Shown here: piece by piece, positions 27,515 to 36,917 of the stretch
How the letters are laid out: each line of letters begins with the position of its first letter
Numbering within the stretch: position 1 is the stretch's first letter
DNA from: Candidatus Bandiella numerosa
GTDB taxonomy: Bacteria > Pseudomonadota > Alphaproteobacteria > Rickettsiales > Midichloriaceae
Assembly: GCF_029981845.1 (NCBI RefSeq)
Contig: NZ_CP104164.1
Span: 558,001-622,000, forward strand
DNA length: 64,000 nucleotides
Direction of reading: 5' to 3'
Notes under the pieces: model-generated
Databases searched by the model: none
What the model was told of the DNA's origin: nothing
Seen by the model: the letters and a program-made list of their open reading frames with translations, nothing else
Program-made: the position numbers and the translations under genes

Positions 27515-27736
27515 AAACGCTATGGCATATATAGATAAAATTATTGTTCTTGCATATTTCTTTTTGTGCCATGTATATTAACCACTATAAGTTATTTTTA
27601 TATCAAAATTTATCATTTCCTTCCTGTCCAGTTTTTTAGCACCACTTCTCTATAAAATAAATCGTTTTTTTTACACGGTACACGGCTTCCTACGTTTAAT
27701 TTATAAATGATCGATTAAATAATAAGTATTTTTTCT

Positions 27737-30481
27737 CTAATCAAGTAAGTGAGGAAATTTTAAGGTAAAAACAGTATAACCATTTATTTTGGCTGATGAA
27801 TAACAACTTATTGAACCATTTAAATCCTCCATCACTAACTTACTAAATGCTAAACCAATTCCTGTGCCACTATTGCTGTCGTTGTAAAATTTATCAAATA
27901 TTACTCTGACATTATGCTCAGTTATGCCTTTTCCATAATCAATATAATAAATTGTACTTGGCTTATCTGCCTCTGTTCTGATTTCAATGAGAGTATCATC
28001 TCTGTTATGAGTGTATGTATTTTTTATTAAATTAATAATAATATATTTTAAGCAATTATATGCACACTTTACTTTAAAATTCTCACTAATTTTTACCTGA
28101 ATATCCCTAGCCTGTGGCATATATAATTCACAATCCGTAACTGCTTCATAAATACATTTTTTAATATTAAAAATAGACTTTTCTTCCTTTTTCACAGATT
28201 GACTAAGAACTGCAAATAAATTTTCCAGAGTATTTAACCCATATAGATTTATTTTCACTAAATTTTCAACTATTTCCTCAATAGAAGAAATTTTTTTCTT
28301 AGTAAATTTATATTCTTTTTCATATTGCGATGATTCAATTTTAGCATTCTTCAATTCATCACTTAATAATTGGCTATAACCATAAGATGCAGTAATGGGC
28401 GCTTGAATTTCATGTGCAATTAAATTTCCAAACATCTTTGTCACTTCAAGTTGTTTTTGTTGCTCCTCATTATTATCACTAATTTTTTGCTCTTTATTTT
28501 TTATAAGAAATATAGTAATAAATATTGCTGAAATATATACATAAATTAACATCATTAGGCTTTTAAAATCAAATACAGAATTGTCTATATTGATAATCGT
28601 GTGGGTCAAATACCCTAGCGTAAAGCCAGCTGTCAAACTGAATAAAAATCCAATAATATTTAGAAATTGATAAAGCAATAAGATTGAAAGCACAGCATTT
28701 ACACTCCAAAAACTATAATTATCAGTATTAAACAGCATATAACTTGCTAAAAAAGGTAAGCAATAAGTCATTATAAAAAAGTAATAATATGGCATCACCT
28801 TTTCTTGAAACTTAGAAGATAGTAAAATATCTCTAAAAATCATCACGAATACTAATATATAGCCAATAATAACCAATATAAGTAATAACAAAGAATTTTT
28901 ATTTAAGTAAAAACTATACACAAAAAAATAACAAAGAATAAATATACTAAAACGCGTATATAAAGGATCTTGAGCAATAAATCTTTGTTCAAATTTTTGT
29001 AATATTGAAATCTTTTTATACTTCTCAAGTTCTATATCTAAATCTTCTCTCATTATTTTAAAAAATATTTTAATTTCTTTTAATAACTCCTTCGGCGTAA
29101 ATTTTCGAACCTTTTGAAAATAATGGCAACCAAAAAACCCAATTGCAACACCAATTTGGGCAGTTAGCACATACAGCATTGTGTATTCTGGAAAGTAAAA
29201 AACACTTACTACTGCAAATAAAAATCCCATCAACACCCCAGAAATAAATGAATGTTTTTTAGCCTGAAAATCATATAACCCAGCAAATAGTGGAATAATA
29301 AGCATTTGAATTCCAAAAGTTTTAAATAACCGAATATTCTCAAACAAATTATTAGATAGCAAAAACAATGGTGCTAGCGAAATGATAAGAATAAAAACCC
29401 TCAAAATTTTCAATTCTTGCTTATCTGTTAAATTGGGAAACAACACTTTAATAAAATCTTTAGTAATAACAACACTTGCTGCATTTAAATATGAATCACT
29501 GGTAGACATAATTATTGCAAATAACCCCACAATCATCACTCCTTTAAGGCCAATTGGCACATAATAGCTAATAAACCTAAATAGCACATTCTCACTTAAC
29601 CCGACATCATTAGCTTTCATTATGTAAGCTATCGCACAAATGGAAAGCATAAATGGAATGCTAATAAAAAATAGATTGTAAAACACGGTCTTTAATTTTT
29701 TTGGGGTAGCAGCCAACATTAAATACCTTTGCATAAATGGCGCCCCAATTCCTGGTAAAAGTGAGGCTGTTAAAAAGCTCAATAGGATAATAATGTTCTT
29801 GAAATTAAAATCAAATTCAAAAGTTGACTCAGGTAAGCTTAAAATAACTTGCTCCACCCCATCAAAACGGTAACTAGCTACAGCACAAACAATTGGTATT
29901 ATAAGAAAAAATATCATAAATTGATAAACGTCAATCGCCATTATTCCCCTTATTCCTCCTACCATACCATAAATTGCTATAACGAAATATCCAAGCAATA
30001 TCCCAAGTGAAAAATTCATTCCAAAAAAATATGCACACATGGCACCTATGGCAATTGATTGCATGCAAATAGTACCTATCGTTTCAATAATTGTGGCAAA
30101 AACTGTTATAAATCTTGCGGATTTGCCGTAAAGACTTCCCATCACCTGGCTTATTGTTGAGCAGAATTGTAAATTGTAAATTTTTGGCACCAAAATTTTT
30201 GCAGTAACAAGCCAATATAAAGGCTGTGATAAAACATATATCAAAACAATTACTCCTCCATTATATAGTTTATCAACATAACCAATTGTGGAGCCAGCTC
30301 CCACTGCTGTTGCAAAAATTGTGCAAACAAACATGATGGTTGAGGAATTTTTCAAACCAAAAGCGAAATCATCTGCCTTTTTTACTTTTTTGTAGTAATA
30401 AAAGGCAATACCCATACATATAAAAATATGGGTTATAACTAGTAAAACATCAAAAATTGGTAAATTTTGCAGATTTAACAT
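27737..30481 (-). CDS. Sodium:solute symporter-histidine kinase fusion
   Basis: 914 residues. Residues about 1-470 form an SSS (PutP-like) transporter domain with 12-13 helices (FATAVGAGSTIGYVDKLYNG, GAPFMQRYLMLA, IMSTSDSYLNAASVVITKDF). Residues about 500-670 add further membrane helices. The C-terminus is a histidine kinase: FGNLIAHEIQAPI with H near 687, IINLIKNTYTHN, DYGKGI and GTGIGLAFSKLVMEDLNG. The plan is like CbrA-type sensor kinases, in which a transporter module feeds a kinase. No response regulator is adjacent. Whether it still transports is unknown. Inner membrane, ATG start. Confidence 0.9.
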   Translation of the reverse strand: MLNLQNLPIFDVLLVITHIFICMGIAFYYYKKVKKADDFAFGLKNSSTIMFVCTIFATAVGAGSTIGYVDKLYNGGVIVLIYVLSQPLYWLVTAKILVPKIYNLQFCSTISQVMGSLYGKSARFITVFATIIETIGTICMQSIAIGAMCAYFFGMNFSLGILLGYFVIAIYGMVGGIRGIMAIDVYQFMIFFLIIPIVCAVASYRFDGVEQVILSLPESTFEFDFNFKNIIILLSFLTASLLPGIGAPFMQRYLMLAATPKKLKTVFYNLFFISIPFMLSICAIAYIMKANDVGLSENVLFRFISYYVPIGLKGVMIVGLFAIIMSTSDSYLNAASVVITKDFIKVLFPNLTDKQELKILRVFILIISLAPLFLLSNNLFENIRLFKTFGIQMLIIPLFAGLYDFQAKKHSFISGVLMGFLFAVVSVFYFPEYTMLYVLTAQIGVAIGFFGCHYFQKVRKFTPKELLKEIKIFFKIMREDLDIELEKYKKISILQKFEQRFIAQDPLYTRFSIFILCYFFVYSFYLNKNSLLLLILVIIGYILVFVMIFRDILLSSKFQEKVMPYYYFFIMTYCLPFLASYMLFNTDNYSFWSVNAVLSILLLYQFLNIIGFLFSLTAGFTLGYLTHTIINIDNSVFDFKSLMMLIYVYISAIFITIFLIKNKEQKISDNNEEQQKQLEVTKMFGNLIAHEIQAPITASYGYSQLLSDELKNAKIESSQYEKEYKFTKKKISSIEEIVENLVKINLYGLNTLENLFAVLSQSVKKEEKSIFNIKKCIYEAVTDCELYMPQARDIQVKISENFKVKCAYNCLKYIIINLIKNTYTHNRDDTLIEIRTEADKPSTIYYIDYGKGITEHNVRVIFDKFYNDSNSGTGIGLAFSKLVMEDLNGSISCYSSAKINGYTVFTLKFPHLLD

Positions 30482-30791
30482 TAAAAACCCTAATTTACTT
30501 ATCTAATTCTTTATACAACTTAAGAATATCATTTCAACAAAAATCTTTGCATTTTTATTTATATAAATTTCCTTCTTACCATTTAGTACAATAGATTTGC
30601 CAAATATATAAATCTAGAAAAATATTGCTCTGCATAAATATTACTTAACAGACAGCAATTTTACTATTTTTTTTCGTATAATTTTAATTATGAAATGTAC
30701 AACGTAAAGAATATAAATTTAAAGTTTTAGGTATAATCTTAAGAAATTATTATTAAAAAAATAAATTTTATAAGTCAAAGCATAATTTTAG
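30482..30791. other. Gene-free upstream region
   Basis: Very AT-rich 310 bases between the symporter-kinase start and the small-peptide promoter. I see no coding frame or hairpin. The promoter of the kinase gene should lie here. Confidence 0.4.
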
Positions 30792-30817
30792 TTGACAAAT
30801 TGTAATGTCTCTATAAT
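30792..30817 (+). promoter_or_regulatory. Probable promoter of the 31-residue peptide gene
   Basis: A perfect TTGACA (30792-30797) and a perfect TATAAT (30812-30817), but with only 14 bases between them. TAGTTG at 30789 would give a 17-base spacer. The peptide start is 43 bases downstream. Confidence 0.45.
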
Positions 30818-30860
30818 GCTGTTATATGGGTAACGGTAATCGATATATAAGGAGACAATC

Positions 30861-30956
30861 ATGAATAAATTTACGAGTAAATTATTTACTTTTGCATTAA
30901 TGTATGGAGTTACGATATTTACAATTGTTGCTGCATTTGCGGATGAAGGAAGATAG
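30861..30956 (+). CDS. 31-residue signal-peptide-like small protein
   Basis: Too short for usual gene calling. A strong ribosome site, AAGGAG at 30849-30854, precedes the ATG. The product starts MNKFTSKLFTFALMYG and continues with a hydrophobic core ending ATG-independent at AAFADEGR: basic N-terminus, 18-residue hydrophobic stretch, and a possible AFA cleavage site leaving only DEGR. It could be a membrane micro-protein, a leader peptide for the structured RNA that follows, or the stump of a longer exported protein. No homologue recognised. The good promoter and ribosome site are the main support. Confidence 0.5.
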   Translation: MNKFTSKLFTFALMYGVTIFTIVAAFADEGR

Positions 30957-30979
30957 TATTAAGTTTAATGCTTGATTTT

Positions 30980-31177
30980 GGTGTCAGAAGTTTTGCAAGC
31001 GTGTTTTACTCATATCCCAGCTGGGAGTTGACTAAATACGTTGGCAGACTGAAGATAAGATAGTGCCAGTGACTTTTGAGGGGAGGTGCTACTGGTGTTC
31101 TCTAGATTGAGAAGTTAAAGCTTTGACATTTTGTTTAGTGGCGATGCGAGCTAGCTTTTACTCTCCCCCTATTTTTT
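30980..31177 (+). ncRNA. Structured, G+C-richer segment ending in a terminator-like stem, candidate RNA
   Basis: Follows the small-peptide ORF. Seen: the palindrome CCCAGCTGGG (31016-31025). TTGGCA (31041) can pair with TGCCAG (31064), and TGCCAGT can alternatively pair with ACTGGT (31091). GAGAAGTTAAAGCT (31109-31122) pairs with AGCTTTTACTCTC (31153-31165), followed by T6 at 31172. GGGGAG (31080) can pair with CTCCCC (31163). Mutually exclusive stems suggest a regulatory or small RNA. I could not match it to 6S RNA, tmRNA, RNase P RNA or SRP RNA. Confidence 0.35.
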
Positions 31178-31289
31178 AATTTGCACACTGAGTGCTTTGT
31201 GATGTATTTTTAACCATATTCATAACATAATATACCGCCCTTTTAGGTTTAGAAATGGTGCATACCGAATTTTTAAGAATGCTTTTTTA

Positions 31290-32012
31290 CTAAAAACAAC
31301 GCTTAATCAACTCCTCTTTTGATACTCCATCACTCTTATCTGAGTAATAACAAATCTTTCCATCCTTAAGTGCATAAATCTTGTTTCCGTATTTTGCGGC
31401 ATTGTTCAAATCATGCGTAACCATTATGCAGGCCATTTTATGTTCTTTAATTGCAGAAACTGTCATATCCATAACATAATCTGCCATCTTTGGGTCAAGA
31501 GCCGATGTGTGTTCGTCTAATAGTAGTAATTTTGGTGGATTAATAAGTGCAAGGATAAGTGCTAATATTTGTTTTTCTCCTCCCGATAATCTAGTTACCA
31601 TTACATCCCTCATATACATCATCTTTTCATAGTAATGTGTTGTCATATCATAAAAGAAGCCCTCATTATTCTTCGGATAAGATTTTTCGAATCTCATTAA
31701 AAAATTCTCATATACTGAAAGTCTTTCAAATAAACATTCTTTTAAATTTTGCGTAATAGTTGCTATACTCCGGAAATATTCTTTATTGCTAAAAGATTCA
31801 ATTGGCTTGGAGTTAAAAATAATTTCTCCTTTTGATGATGTAATATTCTTATTAATAGCATTAATCAAAGAACTCTTTCCAGAACCGTTATGCCCTATAA
31901 TAACTATAAAATCCCCATCTTCAACATCTAGTGATATATTATCAAGTGCTTTTTGATTAATATGTGGCAGTGTATATTCTAAATTTTTAATTCTTAGGAG
32001 TTTATTTCCCAT
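31290..32012 (-). CDS. ABC importer ATP-binding protein
   Basis: 240-residue ATPase driving the import system encoded with the next two genes. Walker A IGHNGSGKSSLIN near residue 38, signature VTRLSGGEKQILALILAL near 145, Walker B LLLLDEHTSALDP near 168, and the switch histidine in MVTHDLNNAAKYG. Last gene of the three-gene operon, overlapping the permease gene by 19 bases. Family resembles the uncharacterised peptide/amino-acid type transporter ATPases paired with ABC_sub_bind proteins. Confidence 0.9.
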   Translation of the reverse strand: MGNKLLRIKNLEYTLPHINQKALDNISLDVEDGDFIVIIGHNGSGKSSLINAINKNITSSKGEIIFNSKPIESFSNKEYFRSIATITQNLKECLFERLSVYENFLMRFEKSYPKNNEGFFYDMTTHYYEKMMYMRDVMVTRLSGGEKQILALILALINPPKLLLLDEHTSALDPKMADYVMDMTVSAIKEHKMACIMVTHDLNNAAKYGNKIYALKDGKICYYSDKSDGVSKEELIKRCF

Positions 32013-32881
32013 GGTTTCCGTTTTTTATTTGACATAATTTTTAGCAAAACTACAAGAAGCAACCCAATTAGTAATTTTAGATTAATCGGATTAACCCCAA
32101 TTTTTAGAAGAAATGTGACTGCTGAATAATATAGTAATGCTCCTAGTAAGCATGCCATGCAATCAATTTTCACTGAAAAATTCTTGAATCTAAACATTTT
32201 TCTCATTGTCTGCACTCCTAAAAGCCACGCAGCTATAGCCGTAAGGGCTATGCCAAATCCCATGTTTATATCAGTAAATCCATAAATTTGACAAGTTAGT
32301 GCACCACTTCCTGCTGCAAGCGCATTACTAAAAGCTAAGCCAATTATTCTATATTTTTCAGGATTACAACCCAACCTATATAACAAATGTTTATTATCCC
32401 CATAAGCCCTTATTCTCAAACCTAACTGAATATTTAGCAAAATAGAAACCATCACTATACAGAAAAGGGTATAGAATGCAGCAAATATAAACCCTGCATT
32501 ATCAGCAAATGCATAACTGATATACATTAGCATAGTTTCGTGATTATAGGTTGTTAAATTTGGAGAACCCATGATTTGCAAATTTATACTGTACAACATA
32601 AAAATCATCAATATTCCAGCAATTAAGCTATCAATTTTATCATGTCTTTGTATACAGCCAACAACAATTCCTGCCATCAACCCCGCTAGTATAGCTATAA
32701 AAAATGTTAAAACTGGATTTATTGCCTCAATTATCAATCTTGCATATACTGCTGCTCCCAATACAAAACTTCCCTCCACAGTCAAATCCGTAATCTTCAT
32801 TACTTCATATGAAATATAAACCGCAAGTACTAAAGGTACTAGTGTAAAAGTCTGTAAAAAAACATCCAACACACCCTGCAT
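31994..32881 (-). CDS. ABC importer permease
   Basis: 295 residues with about eight hydrophobic helices, typical of the branched-chain-amino-acid/COG4120-type permease fold (LAVYISYEVMKITDLTVEGS and GLAFSNALAAGSGALTCQIY). It lies between the ATPase and binding-protein genes and overlaps the former, so one transcript is certain in practice. Substrate not determinable. Inner membrane. Confidence 0.88.
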   Translation of the reverse strand: MQGVLDVFLQTFTLVPLVLAVYISYEVMKITDLTVEGSFVLGAAVYARLIIEAINPVLTFFIAILAGLMAGIVVGCIQRHDKIDSLIAGILMIFMLYSINLQIMGSPNLTTYNHETMLMYISYAFADNAGFIFAAFYTLFCIVMVSILLNIQLGLRIRAYGDNKHLLYRLGCNPEKYRIIGLAFSNALAAGSGALTCQIYGFTDINMGFGIALTAIAAWLLGVQTMRKMFRFKNFSVKIDCMACLLGALLYYSAVTFLLKIGVNPINLKLLIGLLLVVLLKIMSNKKRKPWEINS

Positions 32882-32883
32882 AT

Positions 32884-33816
32884 TTAATTTTTAATAATTA
32901 ATTCTTGTTTATACAAACCATTCTTTAGCGGATTTGGCAACAAAATATTATTCCTAAAAATAATCAAATTTGCTTTGTTATTAATTTTATAATTCTTTTT
33001 GTCTTTATTATCTATTAGTGACATCACTATTTTTGCCCCAACAACCCCAAGCTGTCTCTCCTTCACGCCAAGCGCAACATTAGCACCACTTTTCACACTC
33101 CCCTCATCAGAAGCAATAATAGGAATACCACGCTTTTGAGCAACATTGACGATAGACGGCATAGCGCTTACTACTAAATGGTCTTTCAAAACTAATATTG
33201 CTTGTGATTTTTCATTGACAGTTTGTAATGCAGAAAAAATTTCAGGCATGTTTTGTATAGAAATCACCTGTAGATTACACCCTATATCTTTTAAAAGAGT
33301 TTTGATTAACTTTGACTGATTGAATATTCTAGCATCGTTGCTATTAATAAGTGTTAAATATTCAGGCTTAGAAATGATAGTTTGTATAAATTTCACAAAC
33401 TGTTCCATCGGTACGTTATCTTCGACATTTATCAAATTAGCATTTTCTGCTTCATCATATTTAGAAAGCTCAGCCGCAATACTTATAATTTTTTTATCTT
33501 TTTTCAACATTTTGATAGCCAATTGCGTAGCGTTTGTCCCAATGGGCACCACCATATCATAATGATTGCTATATATCTGCTGAAAAATAGTTCTCATTAA
33601 ATTAGGATCACCCTGCGCATTGTAAATTGTCAGCTTATATTGTTCATTAATATTGTTTTTTAGTTGCTCTTCAAAACCATCAACTATATCATCCATAGCT
33701 TTATGACTCATTGGCATTATGATAGCAATTTTATAATGATTTTCAGCGGCTTTAATTTCCTCTAAAGAAATTAATACAGCAAACACGAATACAACGTACT
33801 TAAAAAATTTAGACAT
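32884..33816 (-). CDS. ABC importer periplasmic substrate-binding protein (ABC_sub_bind family)
   Basis: 310 residues. A signal peptide (MSKFFKYVVFVFAVLISLEE, cleavage after about residue 23) is followed by a two-lobed binding fold: IAIIMPMSHKAMDDIVDGFE, VPIGTNATQLAIKM, and SDEGSVKSGANVALGVKERQ near the C-terminal lobe. This is the TrpX-like COG2984 family, some members of which bind aromatic amino acids. First gene of the operon, 2 bases before the permease. Confidence 0.88.
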   Translation of the reverse strand: MSKFFKYVVFVFAVLISLEEIKAAENHYKIAIIMPMSHKAMDDIVDGFEEQLKNNINEQYKLTIYNAQGDPNLMRTIFQQIYSNHYDMVVPIGTNATQLAIKMLKKDKKIISIAAELSKYDEAENANLINVEDNVPMEQFVKFIQTIISKPEYLTLINSNDARIFNQSKLIKTLLKDIGCNLQVISIQNMPEIFSALQTVNEKSQAILVLKDHLVVSAMPSIVNVAQKRGIPIIASDEGSVKSGANVALGVKERQLGVVGAKIVMSLIDNKDKKNYKINNKANLIIFRNNILLPNPLKNGLYKQELIIKN

Positions 33817-33854
33817 AACAGTTTATATAAATAATAAAAATAACAAATCACCTA

Positions 33855-33878
33855 TGTCATAGCTTAAACGCTATGACA
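33855..33878. terminator. Perfect 9-bp hairpin between HTH gene and ABC operon
   Basis: TGTCATAGC and GCTATGACA flank a six-base loop TTAAAC. It lies downstream of the HTH regulator and upstream of the ABC operon, both on the minus strand. The T-run after it on that strand is weak, so it may be a terminator or an operator. Confidence 0.35.
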
Positions 33879-34040
33879 AGGTATTTAGCAGCAGTTAAAA
33901 CGCCACCATCGAAAAAATATGATATTTAATTTATATAAACAAGCCATTAAGGAAGGATATATTATTAACTGGTATCGTGCAATGAAAAATTACATTAGAA
34001 ATAGGCATTGTCTTAAAATAGTTGAAATATAAAATCAATT

Positions 34041-34700
34041 TCACAACTTCTTGGCTATATTATCCCAAATCATATCAAATTGATTAGAGTTTACTAAAAA
34101 TAAATGGAAATTTTCAATTAGTAGTACTCTAAGAGGGTCCAACATAACAAACGCCACCTTTCTATCATAAATATATATTGGCAATGGAAAAAAGTATTCA
34201 GATGGAATTTGTCTATATTCCCTATAACTTTTATACTCAATATCCTCAGCCTCGTCGCTGCTCAAAATTTTAGAACTTAAGTTATTGACCTTTTCCATCC
34301 TGTTTTCATGCATCTCTAAATATTCATTATCTATAATTTTAATTAGTGATTTTTTTTCAATACCACTAATTTTTACACATCCACCAACATCTTTAACTGA
34401 ATCATATATATCATTAAGAAGATATATAACTCCCTCCCTACCATCTAGCGTTTTTACTATATCAAACTTACTCCTAATTCCATCATTAATTAAAAATTCT
34501 ACTTTAGCACTCCTAAATGCTTGATGAATTTTGTTAGCTGTTTTACTAGTCAAATGGTGCTTATCATTTTCTATATTGGCAATCGTTGCTTTTGTTAAAT
34601 TACACTTATCTGCTAATTCAGATTGTGTCCAGTTTAACAATCCTCTTGCTGCCCTAACTTGGGCACTTGATATCATAACCTGATCATTACTCTTACTCAT
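34041..34700 (-). CDS. XRE-type helix-turn-helix regulator
   Basis: 219 residues from the ATG at 34700; a TTG three codons earlier is possible. The N-terminal HTH is clear: VRAARGLLNWTQSELADKCN then LTKATIANIENDKHH. The C-terminal 150 residues are a sensor or effector domain that I do not recognise, with VKISGIEKKSLIKIIDNEYL and a hydrophobic end. A lone gene between gltX and the ABC operon. It might regulate the ABC operon downstream, but only position supports that. Confidence 0.8.
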   Translation of the reverse strand: MSKSNDQVMISSAQVRAARGLLNWTQSELADKCNLTKATIANIENDKHHLTSKTANKIHQAFRSAKVEFLINDGIRSKFDIVKTLDGREGVIYLLNDIYDSVKDVGGCVKISGIEKKSLIKIIDNEYLEMHENRMEKVNNLSSKILSSDEAEDIEYKSYREYRQIPSEYFFPLPIYIYDRKVAFVMLDPLRVLLIENFHLFLVNSNQFDMIWDNIAKKL

Positions 34701-34775
34701 ATTCAACAATGTTATTAATATTTATTTCCTAAGAAATCAGGATATACAAGTGCTATAATTTTACAACAAATTATT

Positions 34776-36104
34776 TTATTTATTTAATCTAATTAATATA
34801 AGTTTTTTACTTATCATTGGTAATAAATTTTTAAGTTCTGGACCATCTTCCTGACCAGTTAAAGCAACTCTAAGAGGCATAAATAATTTTTTACCTCTTA
34901 AATTAGTATGCGCCTTTATTGCTTCTATCCATTTACCCCATGTGTTCAAGTCGAATTTTTCTTCTGGCAATAAATTTTTTGCTAAAGAAATTAATTCTTT
35001 ATCTATAATTTCAGTCTTAATTTCATCTCTACAAACTGTATACCAATATTTTATATCTTCAACACTTCCAATATTGCCTCTGATAGACAACCAAAATTCT
35101 TCATCCATATCTTTTATATTTAGTTTTTGAAGTACGTCTTGTATCATTTTAAAATCCAATAAATGTAACATTTTTGCATTAAAAGTTTTTAATTCATTAT
35201 AATCGTACTGCACAGTTGATTTACTTAATTTGGAAAAAGAAAATTCTTCTATCAAATGATCAATGCCATTTTTTGCTATTATATTATCAGAGCTTCCAAT
35301 TTTCGAAAAAAATACAGCAATAGATGAAGGTAATATACCTTTTTCTCTCAATTCTTTAAGACTAAAATCACCTGTCCTTTTAGACAATTTTTTATCTTTT
35401 GTTGTTAATAGCGATATGTGACTAAAGCTTGGTGGCTTAGCTGATAAAGCTCTAAATAATTGTACATGTATGGCACTGTTAGATATATGATCTTCACCCC
35501 TTATAATGTCAGTTATAGCATATTCAATATCATCAACCACAGAAGCTAAGCTATATGTCAAAGTACCATCATTTCTAACTAATACTGGATCGCTAAGATT
35601 TTTAGCTTCAAACCTTAATTGACCCCTTATTTTATCATCCCATGATATTTCTTCTTCGTTAAGCAAAAATCTCCAATAAGGTTGCACTCCTTTGGCCTCT
35701 AGCTCTTTTTTTTCATCCAGAGTTAATTTTAGAGATGATCTGTCATATATCGGTGGTAGATTCCTACTTAATAAACTTTTCTTTTTAACAGCCAATTCTT
35801 CTTCAGTTTCATAACAAGCATATAACCTGCCTGAATCAATCAATTTTTGTTTTACCTCTTGATATTTATTAAGTCTATCCGATTGTCTAAAGCAGATGTC
35901 CCAATCAATTCCAATCCATTTTAAATCTTCTTTTAATGCGTCAATATACATTTCTTTAGATCTATGAATATCTGTATCATCAATTCTCAATATAAACTTT
36001 CCAGCATTTGCCTTTGCATATAACCATGCTATTAGAGCAGTTCTTAAATTACCAACATGTAAAAATCCTGTAGGACTTGGTGCAAATCTTGTCGCAATCT
36101 TCAT
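34776..36104 (-). CDS. gltX: Glutamyl-tRNA synthetase
   Basis: Charges tRNA with glutamate. Rickettsiales commonly have two gltX copies and lack glutaminyl-tRNA synthetase, one copy serving tRNA-Gln. 442 residues. Class I HIGH-type motif FAPSPTGFLHVGNLRTALIA at the N-terminus, and the KMSKS-type loop KLSKRTGDFSL near 240. Co-directional with the small 96-residue gene 7 bases upstream. Which tRNA it prefers cannot be read here. Confidence 0.94.
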   Translation of the reverse strand: MKIATRFAPSPTGFLHVGNLRTALIAWLYAKANAGKFILRIDDTDIHRSKEMYIDALKEDLKWIGIDWDICFRQSDRLNKYQEVKQKLIDSGRLYACYETEEELAVKKKSLLSRNLPPIYDRSSLKLTLDEKKELEAKGVQPYWRFLLNEEEISWDDKIRGQLRFEAKNLSDPVLVRNDGTLTYSLASVVDDIEYAITDIIRGEDHISNSAIHVQLFRALSAKPPSFSHISLLTTKDKKLSKRTGDFSLKELREKGILPSSIAVFFSKIGSSDNIIAKNGIDHLIEEFSFSKLSKSTVQYDYNELKTFNAKMLHLLDFKMIQDVLQKLNIKDMDEEFWLSIRGNIGSVEDIKYWYTVCRDEIKTEIIDKELISLAKNLLPEEKFDLNTWGKWIEAIKAHTNLRGKKLFMPLRVALTGQEDGPELKNLLPMISKKLILIRLNK

Positions 36105-36111
36105 ATAAAAT

Positions 36112-36402
36112 TTAGTTTTTTGTTATCAATTCATCAGGATCAAAAATATTCTTCATACTAGTATTTTCACTTACATATACTATTTTATCAATATTTCTGA
36201 AACTAGTTTTTTTGACTGCTTCGTACGCACTATTTGCCTCAATCTTTTCAATCTTATCATTAAAATGTAAATGATATGAGCCAATACAGTCATTTTTTAA
36301 CTTAAGAGAGGGAAATTCATAATTTTTAAATTCACCGCTTTGTTTATTTTGAGAAAAACCATCTTTAGCGTTATTAAATTCAAATTTCTTGCTATCTACC
36401 AT
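36112..36402 (-). CDS. Small conserved-looking hypothetical protein
   Basis: 96 residues, soluble, no known motif. Middle part YHLHFNDKIEKIEANSAYEA and VKKTSFRNIDKIVYVSE look like a compact alpha/beta domain. It sits 7 bases before gltX in the same orientation, so it is probably co-transcribed. Function unknown. Confidence 0.6.
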   Translation of the reverse strand: MVDSKKFEFNNAKDGFSQNKQSGEFKNYEFPSLKLKNDCIGSYHLHFNDKIEKIEANSAYEAVKKTSFRNIDKIVYVSENTSMKNIFDPDELITKN

Positions 36403-36460
36403 CTTAATAATTTTATTGTTATAAATTTAACTATATTTTTTAACTATGTATATATACATG

Positions 36461-36898
36461 CTAAACCTTTTTTCTTATTTTTAAAAAAAATTCTTTCATC
36501 ATTTCCGATGATTTCTGTTGCTCTATTCCACCATATATTTCTGGTATATGATTATGCACCTTAGAATTGAATAACCTTACTCCGTTTTCAATAGCACCAA
36601 ATTTTTCATCATATGCACCAAAATATACCCGCTTTATTTTACTAAACGCAATTGCTTGCGCGCACATTGCACATGGTTCAAGCGTTACATACAATTCACA
36701 ATCGCTTAAATTTGATCTCTGTAGTTTTTTCGTTGCTTCTCTTATACACAAAATCTCAGCATGAGCAGTAGGGTCATGTTCTGATCTCATTTTATTGTAG
36801 TTAGTTGTAATTATATCATCCTTATACACTATCACCGCACCAACAGGCACTTCATTTTCTTCAACAGCTATTCTAGCTTGATCTAAAGCGTACTCCAT
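36461..36898 (-). CDS. tadA: tRNA-specific adenosine deaminase TadA
   Basis: Deaminates A34 to inosine in tRNA-Arg(ACG). 145 residues from the ATG at 36898; a longer frame from TTG at 36934 overlaps the preceding gene and is less likely. Zinc and catalytic residues: HAEILCIREA (His and proton-shuttling Glu) near residue 53, and LEPCAMCAQAI near 83. Follows the inositol-phosphatase gene by 19 bases. Confidence 0.93.
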   Translation of the reverse strand: MEYALDQARIAVEENEVPVGAVIVYKDDIITTNYNKMRSEHDPTAHAEILCIREATKKLQRSNLSDCELYVTLEPCAMCAQAIAFSKIKRVYFGAYDEKFGAIENGVRLFNSKVHNHIPEIYGGIEQQKSSEMMKEFFLKIRKKV

Positions 36899-36917
36899 AA
36901 ATTTATTTTTGTATAAA

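Noticed and set aside
30980..31177. 6S RNA
   Set aside because: TTTGCAAGCG near 30991 recalls the 6S closing stem, but the 3' part does not pair with it, and I see no long hairpin with a central bubble.
33960..34032. Possible coding remnant (INWYRAMKNYIRNRH)
   Set aside because: About 33 codons, no start codon and no recognised family; too short to support.
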